From NCBI GenBank assembly GCA_945859605.1, contig OX243821.1, positions 19,744,975 through 19,808,974 of the forward strand: a stretch of DNA of 64,000 nucleotides, given 5' to 3'. Numbering within the stretch: the stretch's first letter is position 1; every line of letters begins with the position of its first letter. Shown here one piece after another: positions 10,500-22,261 of this stretch. The position numbers and the translations under genes are program-made. Source of the DNA: Lumbricus rubellus (Eukaryota; Annelida; Clitellata; Crassiclitellata; Lumbricidae). The notes under the pieces were generated by a model. The model did not search any database and was not told the DNA's origin. It was given only the letters and a program-made list of their open reading frames with translations.

Positions 10500-10990
10500 A
10501 TTTGTCTGTCTGTCTGGCTGGCTGTCTGTCTGTCTCTTTTTCTGTCTGTTTAATCTCGCGATCAATCTAATGCTTAATCTCGAGCTTAGTCTCATGCCTA
10601 ATCTTATGTCCGTAATAATTATAATCTCATGGTTAATATAATGTCATGCCTTATATGTATCGTGCATAGTATGGGTGCTTATATGCATGTGTACACATAT
10701 GCGTGTTTGTTTGTATGTGTGTGTGCATATCTGTAGGCATTTACAGTGTATATGTGTGTCTTTGTCTGTCTGTCTGTCTGTCTGTCTATCTGTTTGTCCG
10801 TCTGTCTGTCTCTCTGTCTGAATGTCTGATCTCATGCCTAAGCTCATGCACGTATGTGTGTATATATACAGATGCATTTTTGTATACATGACATGTGTCT
10901 GTCTGCCTGTACAACTACTCTCTCCCACTTCTCTGTTTGTCTGTCTGTCTGTCTGTCTGTATGTATGTATGTCTGTCTGTCTCCTTGTTT
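10500..10990. repeat. TCTG-type microsatellites with unassigned spacers
   Basis: Three (TCTG)n clusters (about 10,502-10,550, 10,762-10,820 and 10,935-10,982). A short phrase like CTCATGCCTAA recurs between them. No gene. Confidence 0.75.
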
Positions 10991-11369
10991 CCTTTCATCC
11001 TTCCTCAACTGCGTGCCAGACTTCCTTTTAATTCCTCCATCTCCCGCTCTCCCTCTTTCACTCAATCTCACTCCCTTTCCTGTTAACTGGACGCGTTGAT
11101 GTGTCGCAGAGCCCGTCGCCCGGGCACCCTCCTCCTCCAGCCCCAGTGGGACATGCACCGAAAAAGGGAGGCAGAGATGGAGGAAGAGTAGGAGGAAGGG
11201 AGGCAAACAGCTAAGGAGAGAGAGAGAGGGAAGGATGGAGGGAGGGAGGTGAGGCCGCGCCATCTGTGGAACAGAATACGAGATGAGTGTCTGTTAGAAC
11301 TCATCTTCACTCTCTGGGGAAGATGAAGAACACGCGAATGAAGGAAAGAAGGAAGAAATGATGGAAAGA

Positions 11370-11720
11370 GAGAACCAACGAACGAACGAACGAACGAACG
11401 AACGAACGAACCAACGAAATAACGAAAGAACGAACGAACCAACGAACAAACGAACGAACCAACGAACAAACGAACGAACGAACGAAAGAAAGAACGAGTG
11501 AACGAACGAAACAACGAACAAACGAGCGAACGAACGAGTGAACGAACGAACGAACGAATCAACGAAAGACCGAAAGAACGAACGAACCAACAAACAAACG
11601 AACGAACGAACGAAAGAACGAACGAACGAACGAACGAAAGAACGAACGAAAGAACGAACCAACGAACGAACCAACGAAAGAACGAGCGAAGGAACCAACG
11701 GACCAACGAACCAACGATGC
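11370..11720. repeat. (GAAC)n degenerate microsatellite
   Basis: GAACGAAC repeats with GAAA and CAAC variants. All reading frames are open, which yields misleading Arg-Ser-Phe-Val or Asn-Glu-Arg-Thr translations. The interval 10,990-11,370 shows no exon that I can support. Confidence 0.9.
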
Positions 11721-11913
11721 ACGGAGTGAGGGAGGAGGGATGAATGGGAAAATCAGGCAATGGATGGAGGAGCTAAAAATGAATGGAGGAATATACGGTG
11801 GAGAGGAAGCAGGGAAGAATGAAAGAAGAAATAATCTAGCGTGGAATGGTCTGAAATGGGGAAAGAAATGAATGAAGAGAGAAAGAAGGAAAGAAAACAA
11901 CGACGAGAATAGA

Positions 11914-11917
<4 letters not shown>

Positions 11918-11990
<73 letters not shown>

Positions 11991-12300
11991 GTCGTCATCG
12001 TCATCATCATCATCATCTCCTCTTTACACTTTTCTTCACCGTTTTTATAGTCATCGTCATCATTATCATCATCACCATCTTCCTTTTCCTTCACTTTTCT
12101 TCATCATTTCAGTATCATCATCTCCATCTTCGACATAATCTTCGTTTTTCCTCCTCCTCTTTCTCCTCCACCTTCCCTTTCTCCTACTTCTCCTCTTCCT
12201 CCTCGTCGTCATCCACCTCCTCTCCATTTCCTCCACTCCTCCTCCCCTCTTCCTCCCCTCCTACTTCTCCTCCTCATCGTCATCCTCTTCTCCATTTCAC
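11918..12300. repeat. (CAGA)n followed by TCATCA and CTCCTC tracts
   Basis: About 73 bases of perfect (CAGA)n, then trinucleotide and pyrimidine repeats. Confidence 0.9.
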
Positions 12301-12593
12301 ATCGTCCTGTCCACGACAGGCTCCTTACAGCAGCGCAACTATTTGTTCAATATCAATATCATGTGGAACCTCACTTAGTGCACGGGACGGCATTAACAGC
12401 TATAAGATGGCGAAAGTGATAGCGTATTTTTCACGCCTATCTATAGAGACAATGGCACACGCACCTGTGTGCGGTACATGGTACATGGTACATGGTAGAT
12501 GGTAAATTTGGCCGAAGCGCAAACATAACCGCATGCTGCAGAATTCCAGCACGCTGCTGACAAAGGACTCCCGAGGACATGGATGACAAACAT

Positions 12594-12818
12594 GGGGCGC
12601 GGTGGTGTAGTGGTGGCGTCGTTGCCTTGGAGCCGGAAGGTTCGAGGTTCGAATCCACCTCGCCGCGTAAGGAAGTTGGGCAAGTCTTTCACTCACAATT
12701 GCTCAGCGCTTCGGCGTGAAACTCCGATGCAGTGTCCGCTCTGCATTCGGGAGCGCCTCTGAGTAGCGAGAGAGCTTGAAGGAGCGCTATAACAAGTGCA
12801 CATACAAACAAATAAAAC
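12594..12818 (+). mobile_element. tRNA-derived SINE, copy 1
   Basis: The head carries an A-box-like TGGTGTAGTGG (12,603) and a perfect B box GGTTCGAATCC (12,646-12,656), the internal RNA polymerase III promoter of a tRNA. A conserved body follows (CACTCACAATTGCTCAGCGC, TTCGGCGTGAAACTCC), and the tail is GGGAGCGCCTCTGAGTAG ... GAGCGCTATAACAAGTGCAC. Three more copies lie at 13,335 (plus), 37,426 (minus) and 55,446 (minus). The tail is shared with LINE remnants of this window. Confidence 0.88.
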
Positions 12819-12829
12819 ATAGAAGACTA

Positions 12830-13160
12830 CCTGTCCTTATTTACCATAGAACGTCCTTCGGGAACATGTGGGCAACAACTTGTCCATATTGATCGAAGGA
12901 CGTCCTAATATAACATATAGGACAATTTGTCCTTGTTGACCAGAGGAAGTCCTCAAAGGACATGAAGGACAACAACTTGACCTTGTTGACGTCCTCCAGT
13001 TTATACGCATGTATTGCCACTTGCGTGGACAGTGTGATGGCCACTTATAGAATGGCCTACTGTTTAGCAACTCTACGAATGTGCTTTCAAGTTGCGGAAA
13101 TCACATGTTGGGAAATTCTCGTAAAATATAAGGAAAGACTAAATAGTAAAAACTAATAAA
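12830..13160. other. Gene-free interval with imperfect GGACAA repeats
   Basis: Phrases such as GTCCTTGTTGAC and AGGACATGAAGGACAA recur in both orientations up to about 13,010. No coding support. Confidence 0.4.
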
Positions 13161-13334
13161 AAAAGGTATTCAGGTTTTTCAATGGCGGAAATGGTAAATT
13201 GTTTCGGATTTTTTAACCAAATCGCTAAAAAAGATCGTCAGAACATTTCTCGATGAAGATGTCGTCTTCGACCCGGCTAAGAAGGACCCCCCCGAAGCCC
13301 GAATTTCCCTCCCAAGGCAGAGGGACTAGATTGT

Positions 13335-13556
13335 GTGTGTCGCGGTGGTGTAGTGGGTATGTTCGTTGCATTGCAGCCGAAGGGTTGCAGAGGTTCGAAT
13401 CCACATCAAGTCTCCGCATAGGGACCTTGTGCAAGTCCTTCACTCGCAATTGCTCAGCACTTCGGCGTGAAACTCCTATTCAGTGTGCGCGCTGTAGGCT
13501 TGTCGGGCGCGCCTCTGAGTAGCGAGCTATAACAAGTGCGCTTGTACAAACAAACA
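13335..13556 (+). mobile_element. tRNA-derived SINE, copy 2
   Basis: Same order as copy 1: CGCGGTGGTGTAGTGGG head, B box AGGTTCGAATCC near 13,391, body TTCGGCGTGAAACTCC, tail GCGCCTCTGAGTAGCGAG followed by CTATAACAAGTGC and a CAAACAAAC end. The head differs from copy 1 by several substitutions, so the copies are of different age or subfamily. The sequence up to 14,130 contains no gene that I can support. Confidence 0.88.
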
Positions 13557-14130
13557 CTGGATGGTGGAACTTTATCCAGCGCATTTTCTCCTTTAAATCT
13601 TTTTAAACGAGGACTATAATAATTTTTTATACCTATTATCGTCCTATCGTCACGTGATCTTGACATAGTTTTCTTCCGCTGCAAGCATGGAACCAGAGCG
13701 CGTCAGTTCTAAACAGGGAACCAGCGTGCTCGTCCACTTAAGGCGCCAACATTTACGCAACAATTATCACAGAAAATGTTTACATACTATCTCTCACCCG
13801 ATCTTCTTCTTCTACCATCACCATCTGCCACTGAAGAAAAACACGATTCCCGTCGCTGTTGGCAACCAAATCACTTAAGCACTACTTGATGCATCTCTCC
13901 CAGCTCAGCCCTACCCCCTCCTACCACCTCCCCCGACGCCGTGACTGATCGATGATGATGTAGCGCCAGTAGTAGAAGCCCCTCCCCAAATACACCCGCA
14001 CCCCGGTTCGCCGTAATTGACGTCGGACGACGCCGCGCGGTTTCGAGAGTAGATCGTTTCCGGTGGTAAACGCGGCGACGAGATTATCGGCGCACGCGCT
14101 AATTGACCAATTAGAGCACTTGGCGTCTTT

Positions 14131-14131
<1 letters not shown>

Positions 14132-14188
<57 letters not shown>

Positions 14189-14315
14189 GAGAGACAGAGA
14201 GACAGAGAGAGACAGCGAGAGACAGCGAGAGAGACAGACAGACACAGACAGACAGACAAAGACAGACAGAGACAGAGACAGGGACAGGGACAGGGACAGG
14301 GACAGAGACAGATAG
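14132..14315. repeat. GA/GACA microsatellite with GGGACA repeats
   Basis: (GA)n, (GACA)n and (GGGACA)n in succession. Long frames on both strands here are artefacts. Confidence 0.9.
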
Positions 14316-14760
14316 ATGCGACGCTTTGGATGCCGTTGTTTTCGCATTGTCCAGCATTCTGCACGGAGGCCAATGCAATGTCGCCAGCCCTCCATTCCAG
14401 GGTTTATTTAACGTGCAGTTGTACAACACAAAATGTGCAATGGTTCTAAATGGATTTGTGCAGTTGTAAAAGAACTTCTGTAAAGTTAAAACTATCAAAA
14501 AAATGGTCATTGTCCTCTGATTGGAAGTAATTTACCATGGAGGACGGGAAAGAAAAGAAGGAGTTGGGCAGTTCTAAAAATTCCTTTAAAACACTTGAAA
14601 GTTGATCCCTGCTTCGGTGCGTGCTCTTAAGACTGCGTGACATAATACCGATAACATTTTATCATCATTTTCGTCGTCATCATCATCGTCTTCGTTATCC
14701 ATCATCATCACGTAAGAAAATCAGTAGTTTGTCAAGGCCTCATCTTATCCATAATATGAC

Positions 14761-14928
14761 CATGGGTAGAGTTTGGTTTCCGTTCTTGGAGAAGCTAAAC
14801 CCGAGTCTGGGCCTCATAGGGGTGGGGGGAGGTAACCCCGAAAATGATACCATTTTAATGGTAAAAAGTTGAATCTGGGCCTCCTTGGAGGGGCTTAGCC
14901 CCCTAGCCCCTGATAAACCCCGCCCATG
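14761..14928 (+). mobile_element. hAT-like MITE, family B (CATGGGCGGAGTTT ends), diverged copy
   Basis: Starts CATGGGTAGAGTTTGGTTTC and ends TGATAAACCCCGCCCATG, an imperfect TIR of about 15 bases. 168 bases, non-coding. The flanks AATATGAC and AATATAGC agree at six of eight positions. The better copy at 54,487 has a perfect 8-bp duplication. Confidence 0.7.
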
Positions 14929-15189
14929 AATATAGCGATGATGATGATGGCAACAATGATGATATCGGAAGAAGCGTAAGATTTGAGAGTGAGTGAACAA
15001 AGAAAAGAAAAGGCGGGAAAGGTAGAGGAGGAAAAGGAAGGGGTAATGGGGGAAAGAGATGGGAGCGTCGTATACATGCGCCATCTTTTATTGACAAGTA
15101 CCTAGATTTTTCTTTGGCGCTAAATAAATAGATTCTTCGGATGACGAAGATTTACACTCGGCTTCTTCGGCCAATAAGAACTTCTTCAT

Positions 15190-16815
15190 TTCCTGCCTTG
15201 CTATTCGACTCTCGGTCTCTGTCTCCGTCTTTGTCTGTCTGTGTATCTGTGTCTTTTGACTGTCTGTCTGTCTCTGTCTGTCTGTCTGTTGTGTGTCTCT
15301 GTGTCTTTTCTCTGTCTATGTGTGTCTGTCTCTGTCTGTCTGTCTGTCTCTCTGTCTCTCTGTCTGTCTCTCTCGGTCTGTGTGTGTCTCTCTCTCTGTG
15401 CCTTCATTTCTCTCTGTATCCATCTCTGTCTCTGCAATTAACCTAGATGCGTCATTTTTTATATTTTTCCATCCATCCTTTCATCCATTCATCCATCCAT
15501 CCATACATCGCGTTTCTTTTGTCCAGTCACCCTACCTACCTGCTCGTCATCCTTATCGTTTTCCTCCGCCTGCCTCCTTCTGTCTCTGTCTCTCTCTCTG
15601 TCTCTTTCTGTCTCACTCCGCCTGTCCCTGCCTTCCTCTGTCTCGCTCAGCCCACCTCTGCCTTCCTCTGTCTCCCTCTGTCTCCCTCTGTCTCCGTCTG
15701 CATTCCTATGTCTCGCTCTGTCTCGCTCTGTCTCGCGTTGTCTCCCTCTGTCTCCCTCTGTCTTCCTCTGTATCCCTCTGTCTCCCTCTGTATCCCTCTG
15801 TCTCTTTCTGTCTCACTCCGCCTGTCCCTGCCTTCCTCTGTCTCCCTATGTCTCCCTCTGTCTCCCTCTGCCTTCCTATGTCTCGCTCTGTCTCGCTCTG
15901 TCTCGCTCTGTCTCACTCTGTCTTCCTCTGTATCCCTCTGTCTCCCTCTGTCTCCCTCTGTCTCTTTCTGTCTCACTCCGCCTGTCCCTGCTTTCCTCTG
16001 TCTCCCTATGTCTCCCTCTGTCTCCCTCTGCCTTCCTATATCTCGCTCTGTCTCGCTCTGTCTCGCTCTGTCTCCCTCTGTCTTTCTCTGTATCCCTCTG
16101 TCTCCCTCTGTCTCCCTCTGTCTCTTTCTGTCTCACTCCGCCTGTCCCTGCCTTTCTCTGTCTCCCTATGTCTCCCTCTGTCTCCCTCTGCCTTCCTATG
16201 TCTCGCTCTGTCTCGCTCTGTCTCGCTCTGTCTCGCTCTGTCTCCCTCTGTCTTCCTCTGTATCCCTCTGTCTCCCTCTGTCTCTTTTGTCTCCCTCTGT
16301 CTCTCTCCGCCTGCCTCTGCCTTCCTCTGTCTCCCTATGTCTCCCTCTGTCTCCCTCTGCCTTCCTATGTCTCGCTCTGTCTCGCTCTGTCTCGCTCTGT
16401 CTCCCTCTGTCTTCCTCTGTATCCCTCTGTCTCCCTCTGTCTCCCTCTGTCTCTTTCTGTCTCACTCCGCCTGTCCCTGCCTTCCTCTGTCTCCCTATGT
16501 CTCCCTCTGTCTCCCTCTGCCTTCCTATGTCTCGCTCTGTCTCGCTCTGTCTCGCTCTGTCTCGCTCTGTCTCCCTCTGTCTTTCTCTGTATCCCTCTGT
16601 TTCCCTCTGTCTCCCTCTGTCTCTTTCAGTCTCACTCCGCCTGTCCCTGCCTTTCTCTGTCTCCCTATGTCTCCCTCTGTCTCCCTCTGCCTTCCTATGT
16701 CTCGCTCTGCCTCGCTCTGTCTCGCTCTGTCTCCCTCTGTCTTCCTCTGTATCCCTCTGTCTCCCTCTGTCTCTTTTTGTCTCCCTCTGTCTCCCTCCGC
16801 CTGCCTCTGCCTGCC
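15190..16815. repeat. TCTG-type microsatellite and long TCTCCCTCTG satellite
   Basis: After a TCTG-rich start, about seven higher-order units of roughly 160 bases follow from 15,600. Each begins near CTTTCTGTCTCACTCCGCC and contains CCTATGTCTC, CTCGCTCTGTCTCG and CTGTATCCCTCTG blocks. Hundreds of codons stay open in several frames, but this is repeat translation. Confidence 0.9.
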
Positions 16816-16899
16816 TCTTCCTTCCTTCCTCTCCATCTCAGTTCATTGGAACTTTTCCGGATCTTACACTGAGTGCTGGCAAACGTTGACATTCGACTC

Positions 16900-17800
16900 C
16901 ATCTCCGTTGACTGAGAATTAACCGGTTTTTATGTCAGTTGTTGTGTTGGTCGGAGGGAGAGAAGAAGACAGAGAAGCAGACAATGACAGTGACAGGCAG
17001 GAATACAGAGTGGGACAGGAGGATCAGAGGGAGACATGGAATCAGTGGGAGAAAATGTTACTATAATTATAGAGAAAGGTGGGAGGAAAAGGAATTTTTT
17101 AGGACGATAAAGATGAGAAAACAATGATTTAAGGAAAGAATATCTGATTGACTGAATAAAATAATGAATGAATGAATGAGTGAATGAACGAAATAATGAG
17201 TGAATTAGTAATTAAGAGTTGAACCTAACATACGTGTATAGCCGATATGCGTGTGTGAGCCAGTTGGCGTTTGATTTAATTGTTTGATTGATTAATTGAT
17301 TGAGTTAGTGATTGAGTGAATGAGTGATTGAATGACTGAATGATTGAATGACTGAATGATTGGATGACTGTTACATGTGAATGAATGACTGACTGACCGA
17401 CCCACCGACTGTGCGAATCAGTGAGTCTGTGAGTATGGGAAGCGAACTCGCGTCTCCTCCGATGTTGTTAAGGAGGTGAGAATGCCATCACCATCACCAT
17501 CATCATGATTCCCGTCACTGCTTAATTACATCGCTGCATCTCTCCATTCCCCCATTCCTCCCCCATCCCTCCCTCCCCCACCCATCCATCCCCATCCATC
17601 CCCATCCTTCCCCCATCTGTTGCCTCCTCCTCTTGTCAAACGGCGACTTATCAGCGGCACCGTCGGTGGCTTAACGAACGCCTATTGTCCCCCGGCTAAT
17701 CCCTGTCCATCACGGGGCACGACCACCGCCACTGGTGGTGGGACAAGGCACGGTATGACGATGGACGCTGAGCCCGTGCGTGTCAGTTGGTCGACCCCAG
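16900..17800. other. Gene-free interval with weak GAAT/ATTG repeats
   Basis: Degenerate four-base repeats (17,150-17,400) and a non-repetitive GC-richer patch at 17,625-17,800 in which I find no motif or convincing splice sites. Confidence 0.4.
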
Positions 17801-18240
17801 GAGAGAGAGAGAGAGGATGGAGAGGGGAGAGAGAGGGGAAAGGGAGAGAGAGAGGGGGAGAGAGAGAGAGAGAGAGATAGAGAGGTGGAGACAGAGAGCG
17901 ACAGACAGGCAGACAGATAGATAGACGAGCAGACAGACAGACAGAGACAGACAGAAACAGGCAGAGAGACAGAGAGAAAAGCAGACAGACAGACATACAG
18001 GGACAGACGCAGGCAGACAGAGACAGACAGAGACAGAGACAGATTGAAAGACAGAGAGAAAAGCCGGCAGACAGACAGACAGACAGAGACCAATAGAGAC
18101 AGACAGAGACAGAGAGAAAAGCAGGTAGAAAGACAGCAGCCAGATATGCAAGCTGGTAGACAGGCAAATAGGCAGACAAACAAAGTGTACAGTGACAGGC
18201 AGAGACAGACAGAGACATACTTCAAATGAGAGAGGCAGAC
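17800..18240. repeat. (GA)n and CAGA microsatellite
   Basis: Purine-rich degenerate repeat. The minus-strand open frames are artefacts. Confidence 0.85.
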
Positions 18241-18854
18241 AGATACATATTCCAGGAGAAGGACAGACATAGATTGAGGGAAGGATAGCGATAAAAGAGA
18301 CAGGCATACAAACTGACGTACTCAGGCAGACAGATATGGAGACAAGGAAAGGGTGTTGAAAACTAGATAGCGGTAGAAAAGTGCAAGAAAAGGGAGAGTA
18401 GCATATAGGGAAAGGGATGAAAACATATATAGAATCGGGTGTAAGTATACAGGGAAAGTGGTAGAAATATAAAGAGAAGGGGTGCAAACATACATGGAAA
18501 GGAGCAGAAGAACATAGAGAACGGAGATAGAAACATACACGAAGAAGGATAGAAACATATATGGAAGGGGTAGAAACATAAAATGAAAAATGGCAGAAAC
18601 ATACAAGGAAAGGGGTAGAAACATACATGGAAAGGGGGTAGAAACTTGCATGGAAAGAGGTAGAAACTTACGTGGAAGGGGTAGAAACTTACATGAAAAG
18701 GGGTAGAAACATACATGAAAAGGGGTCTAGGACTTTACCCCCCGGCCCATTACCTCCCTGCCATTACCCCCCTGCCATTACCCCCCGACCATTACCCCCC
18801 GTAGGACATTACCCCCCTGCCATTACCCCCCCGGTCGTTTACATTTGGGTCCAG

Positions 18855-18886
<32 letters not shown>

Positions 18887-19110
18887 GGTATGTATGTATG
18901 TATGTATGTATGCGTGTATGTATGTATGCATGTATGCATGTATGCATGTATGCATGTATGCATGTATGCAAGTATGTATGTGCGTATGTATGTATGTATG
19001 TATGTGCGTACGTATGTAAGTATGCATAAATGTAAGTGTGTATGTAAGTATGTAATTATGCATGCATACATACTAACATATATCCAAAAATACATACATA
19101 CTTATATATA

Positions 19111-20073
19111 CACTGTGTCCGGAAAAAACATCCAATTTTGTAAATATGAAAATAAATAGTAAATTATCACCGATTTTTACAATTCAAACACCATTTTAAT
19201 CCTGACATATTTGTCTAAAATTGCTGAAAATATAAAAGTTCCAGTCCAAATAATGACGTCATGATGACGTCAGTTGCATCAAAATGCATATAGCCGGCCA
19301 TTCATGCATGGTTCGGTTGGTATTATTGGCTTTTGGTAAAACGGAAATCCATTCAATAGAACCAGAATTGAAAATAAATGCAGCTTATTAGAGGGATTGT
19401 CTGCTCTATAAAAAAGTGGTGCCTGATATCCGAGAATATTCGGAACAATAGCCTACACATTTCAACAAAATAGCGCTTCAGCTCACTGATTTCGTGAATC
19501 TGTTGATCTGTTGACTAAAAAGACTCGGAATTCATTCATCTTAATCTTTGGCCGCAAAACGGCCGCCCGCTTAAATCCCACTGATAATAAGAGTTGGAGA
19601 TTGATGGAGGAGAAGGTGCAGGCTACAAGACAAGGATAAGAGACATTGAAGAACTCCGTAAGCGAATTGTTAACGCCTCGGAGGTTTTGATAAGCTGGTT
19701 ATCGATGCTGCTGTTGGGTATTAGCGCGACCCTTTTGACGCTTATGTTGAAGCCAAAGGTGTACTCTTTGACCACAAATTGCAGTCTGACATAATTCAGA
19801 TATAAAAATAAAATTAAACTTACATTTATTATTGATAAATTACATGATAAAATATTGAAATTGTGGATGATTTTGCGCTTTTATCTCTTAAATTTGACTT
19901 TTTGTGCAAATGACGTCATTATGACGTCATTATTTGGACTGGAACTTTTATATTTTCACAATTGTTAGAGAAATATGTCAGGATTAAAATGGTGTTTGAA
20001 TTGTAAAAATCGGTGAATATTTACTATTTATTTTCATATTTACAAAATTGGATGTTTTTTTCCGGACACAGTG
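19111..20073. mobile_element. Tc1/mariner-type element with about 160-bp TIRs
   Basis: The ends are CACTGTGTCCGGAAAAA at 19,111 and its complement ending CCGGACACAGTG at 20,073, flanked by TA on both sides. The terminal inverted repeats extend about 160 bases with few differences and each contains two TGACGTCA palindromes (19,254 and 19,265; 19,911 and 19,922). At 963 bases the element is too short for a full transposase gene, and only a C-terminal relic remains. Confidence 0.88.
19594..19816 (+). pseudogene. Mariner transposase C-terminal relic, frameshifted
   Basis: The plus frame from 19,594 reads through RIRDIEELRKRIVNASEVL, as in the C-terminal region of Tc1/mariner transposases (arginine-rich segment before the final helices). 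After about 19,690 the frame drifts, and another frame gives DAYVEAKGVLFDHKL, which resembles the usual Gly-X-X-X-Asp/Glu-His-X-Leu end, with a TAA at about 19,804. At least one frameshift separates the two pieces and the catalytic DDE/D region is missing. It is inactive. Confidence 0.65.
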
Positions 20074-20859
20074 TATATACATACATACATGCATACATAC
20101 ATACTTACATGCATACATGCATACATGCATGCATACATACATACATACATACATACATACATACATACATACATACATACATGCATGCATGCATACACCG
20201 GACCTAAAATTAATGTAAACAACCGGGGGGTAATGGCAGGGGGGTAATGTCCTACGGGGGGTAATGGTCGGGGGGTAATGGCAGGGGGTAATGGCAGGGG
20301 GGTAATGGGCCGGGGGGTAAAGTCCGGATACCCATGAAAAGAGGGTAGAAACATACATGAAAAGGGGGTAGAAACTTACATGAAAAGGGGTAGAAACATA
20401 CATGAAAAGGGGTAGAAACTTACGTAGAAAGGGGTAGAAACTTACATGGAAAAAGGTAGAAAATACATGAAAAGGGGTAGAAACATACGTGGAAAAGGGT
20501 AGAAATATAATGAAAAAGGGTAGAAGCATACAAGGAAAGGGGTTTAAACGTATACATAATTTTTTATACGAAGTAGAACGTGATACCTCCTGTCACGCAG
20601 ACACGTCATGGCAACTGAATCAAATTCGCGTCACGTCATGCAGTCGCTCCACCAGATGCTCCTCCGCTCCTCCTCCTCCCCGTCCTTGGACAGATCTTTT
20701 TCCATGCCCCCTCCCTCTTCCCTCTTCCATATCCTATTCCATGTTCCTTCCTCCTCGTCTGACGGATCCCCCTCTTCCTTCTTGTCTCCGGAGACATCCT
20801 ACAGGCATCCGACATAATCCACAACAACACCACTTCAACTTCCATTTCCTTCTCCTCTT

Positions 20860-21197
20860 CCACCACCCTTGTCTTCCTTCTCCTCTAACTTCTCCCCTCT
20901 TCCTTCTCCTTCTCCTCTTGCTTCTATCCTCCTCCTCCTCCCGCTCTACTCCTCCTCTACCCATTCTCCACTTCCTCCTTCTCTTTCTCCTCCTCTTCCT
21001 TCTTGTATTCCTTCTCCTTCTCCTCTTGCTTCTCTCCTTCTCCTCCTCCTGCTCTACTCCTCCTCCTCCTCTACCCATTCTCCACTTCCTTCTTCTCTTT
21101 CTCCTCCTCTTCCTCCTCCTCTTGCTTCTCTCCTTCTTCTCTTTTTGCTCTGCTCCTCCTATTATACCCATTCTCCACTTCCTCCTTCTCTTTCTCC

Positions 21198-21229
<32 letters not shown>

Positions 21230-21270
21230 ATCCAACCCTATTCTACTCTTTCTCCTTCTGGTCTCAAAAT
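20860..21270. repeat. CTCCTC/CTTCTC pyrimidine tract
   Basis: Near-pure pyrimidine repeats with CCCATTCTCCACTTCC phrases recurring about three times. Open frames on both strands are artefacts. Confidence 0.85.
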
Positions 21271-21499
21271 GCTTGATCATGCATGTAGGCCTATGTACAA
21301 TAGTAATATTATTGCACGTAATCTAATCTATTTACATGTATGTCTCTGTGCATAATAAGCATTTTCCGAGACTCAATTAGTGACGCGTTCTAAGTGGACG
21401 TAATGGCGCTACATAAACTCACTCGAAATGATCTTCCATCGCTTCTATAAACTTCTTCATTCTTCTTTCTATCCGGCTGCTCCTCTCAAACACCCGTAT

Positions 21500-21665
21500 A
21501 TACATACATGCGTACGTGCATTCGTGCATACGTACATACGTATATACGTACAACGTCGTACATAAGTACATACGTACATACACGCATACACACAAACACT
21601 CACATACGTACATACGTACGCACACACGCAGATACGTACATACGCACATACATAAACTATATTTA
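21500..21665. repeat. ACGT/ACAT tetranucleotide tract
   Basis: Degenerate ACATACGTACAT repeats, partly self-complementary. Confidence 0.75.
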
Positions 21666-22261
21666 TCCTTATTCTTCTTCTTCTTCCACATGTTTTATCT
21701 CTACTCGTAACTCTGCCTCTTTTCCGATAATTTCTTTCTCGTACCCGTGCTATACTCTTCTTTCTATTTTTTGGGCCATCCCCTTTTTTATTTTCCCATA
21801 AGAGTCCTAGTTGCCTCTGTCATCGTTAATCTTTTTCTTACAGTCCTCTTATTGCTCCTCTTCCTCCTCCTCCTCCTCCTCCTCCTCCTCTTTTTCTTCC
21901 AATTCTTGCTACTCTTCCTCTTCTACTTCTTCTTTTTCTTCTTTTTCTTCTTCTTGTCCCACCCGATCCTCTTCTTCTACCATCACCATCGGCCACTGCA
22001 GAACCCGTATAAACCCCTTTCCATGTATTTTTTAACCCTTTCCATGTATGCTTCTACCCATTTTCATGTATGTTTCTACCCATTTCCATATATGTTTCTG
22101 TCCCTTAAACGGTTACATACGTGACAGGAGGTATCATGTTCTATACTTCGTATACCCCAAATATGTATAAACCCCTTTCCATGTATGTTTCTACCCATTT
22201 CCATGTATGTTTCTACCCATTTCCATGTATGTTTCTACCCATTTTCATGTATGTTTCTGTC

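Larger units (their letters stand above)
18731..20328. mobile_element. Inverted CCATTACCCC element nested in the 22-bp array
   Basis: The left end GGACTTTACCCCCCGGCCCA starts a CCATTACCCCC array, then GTTTACATTTGGGTCC, then (GTAT)n. The right end is the mirror image: (CATA)n, GGACCTAAAATTAATGTAAAC, a GGGGGGTAATGG array, and GGCCGGGGGGTAAAGTCC. The centre is occupied by a mariner-type element inserted into the tetranucleotide tract. The same left-end module occurs alone at 5,806. Confidence 0.65.

Noticed and set aside
12594..12670. Functional tRNA gene
   Set aside because: A and B boxes are present but the sequence continues into a conserved SINE body and tail, and four copies share it.
15293..16915. 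Open frames of 480-540 residues rich in Ser, Leu, Cys and Pro
   Set aside because: They are translations of a TCTCCCTCTG satellite; several frames and both strands are open and composition is purely repeat-driven.
18440..18728. 22-bp repeats suggestive of a CRISPR-like array
   Set aside because: Direct minisatellite with no unique spacers; mirrored at 22 kb as arms of a foldback element.
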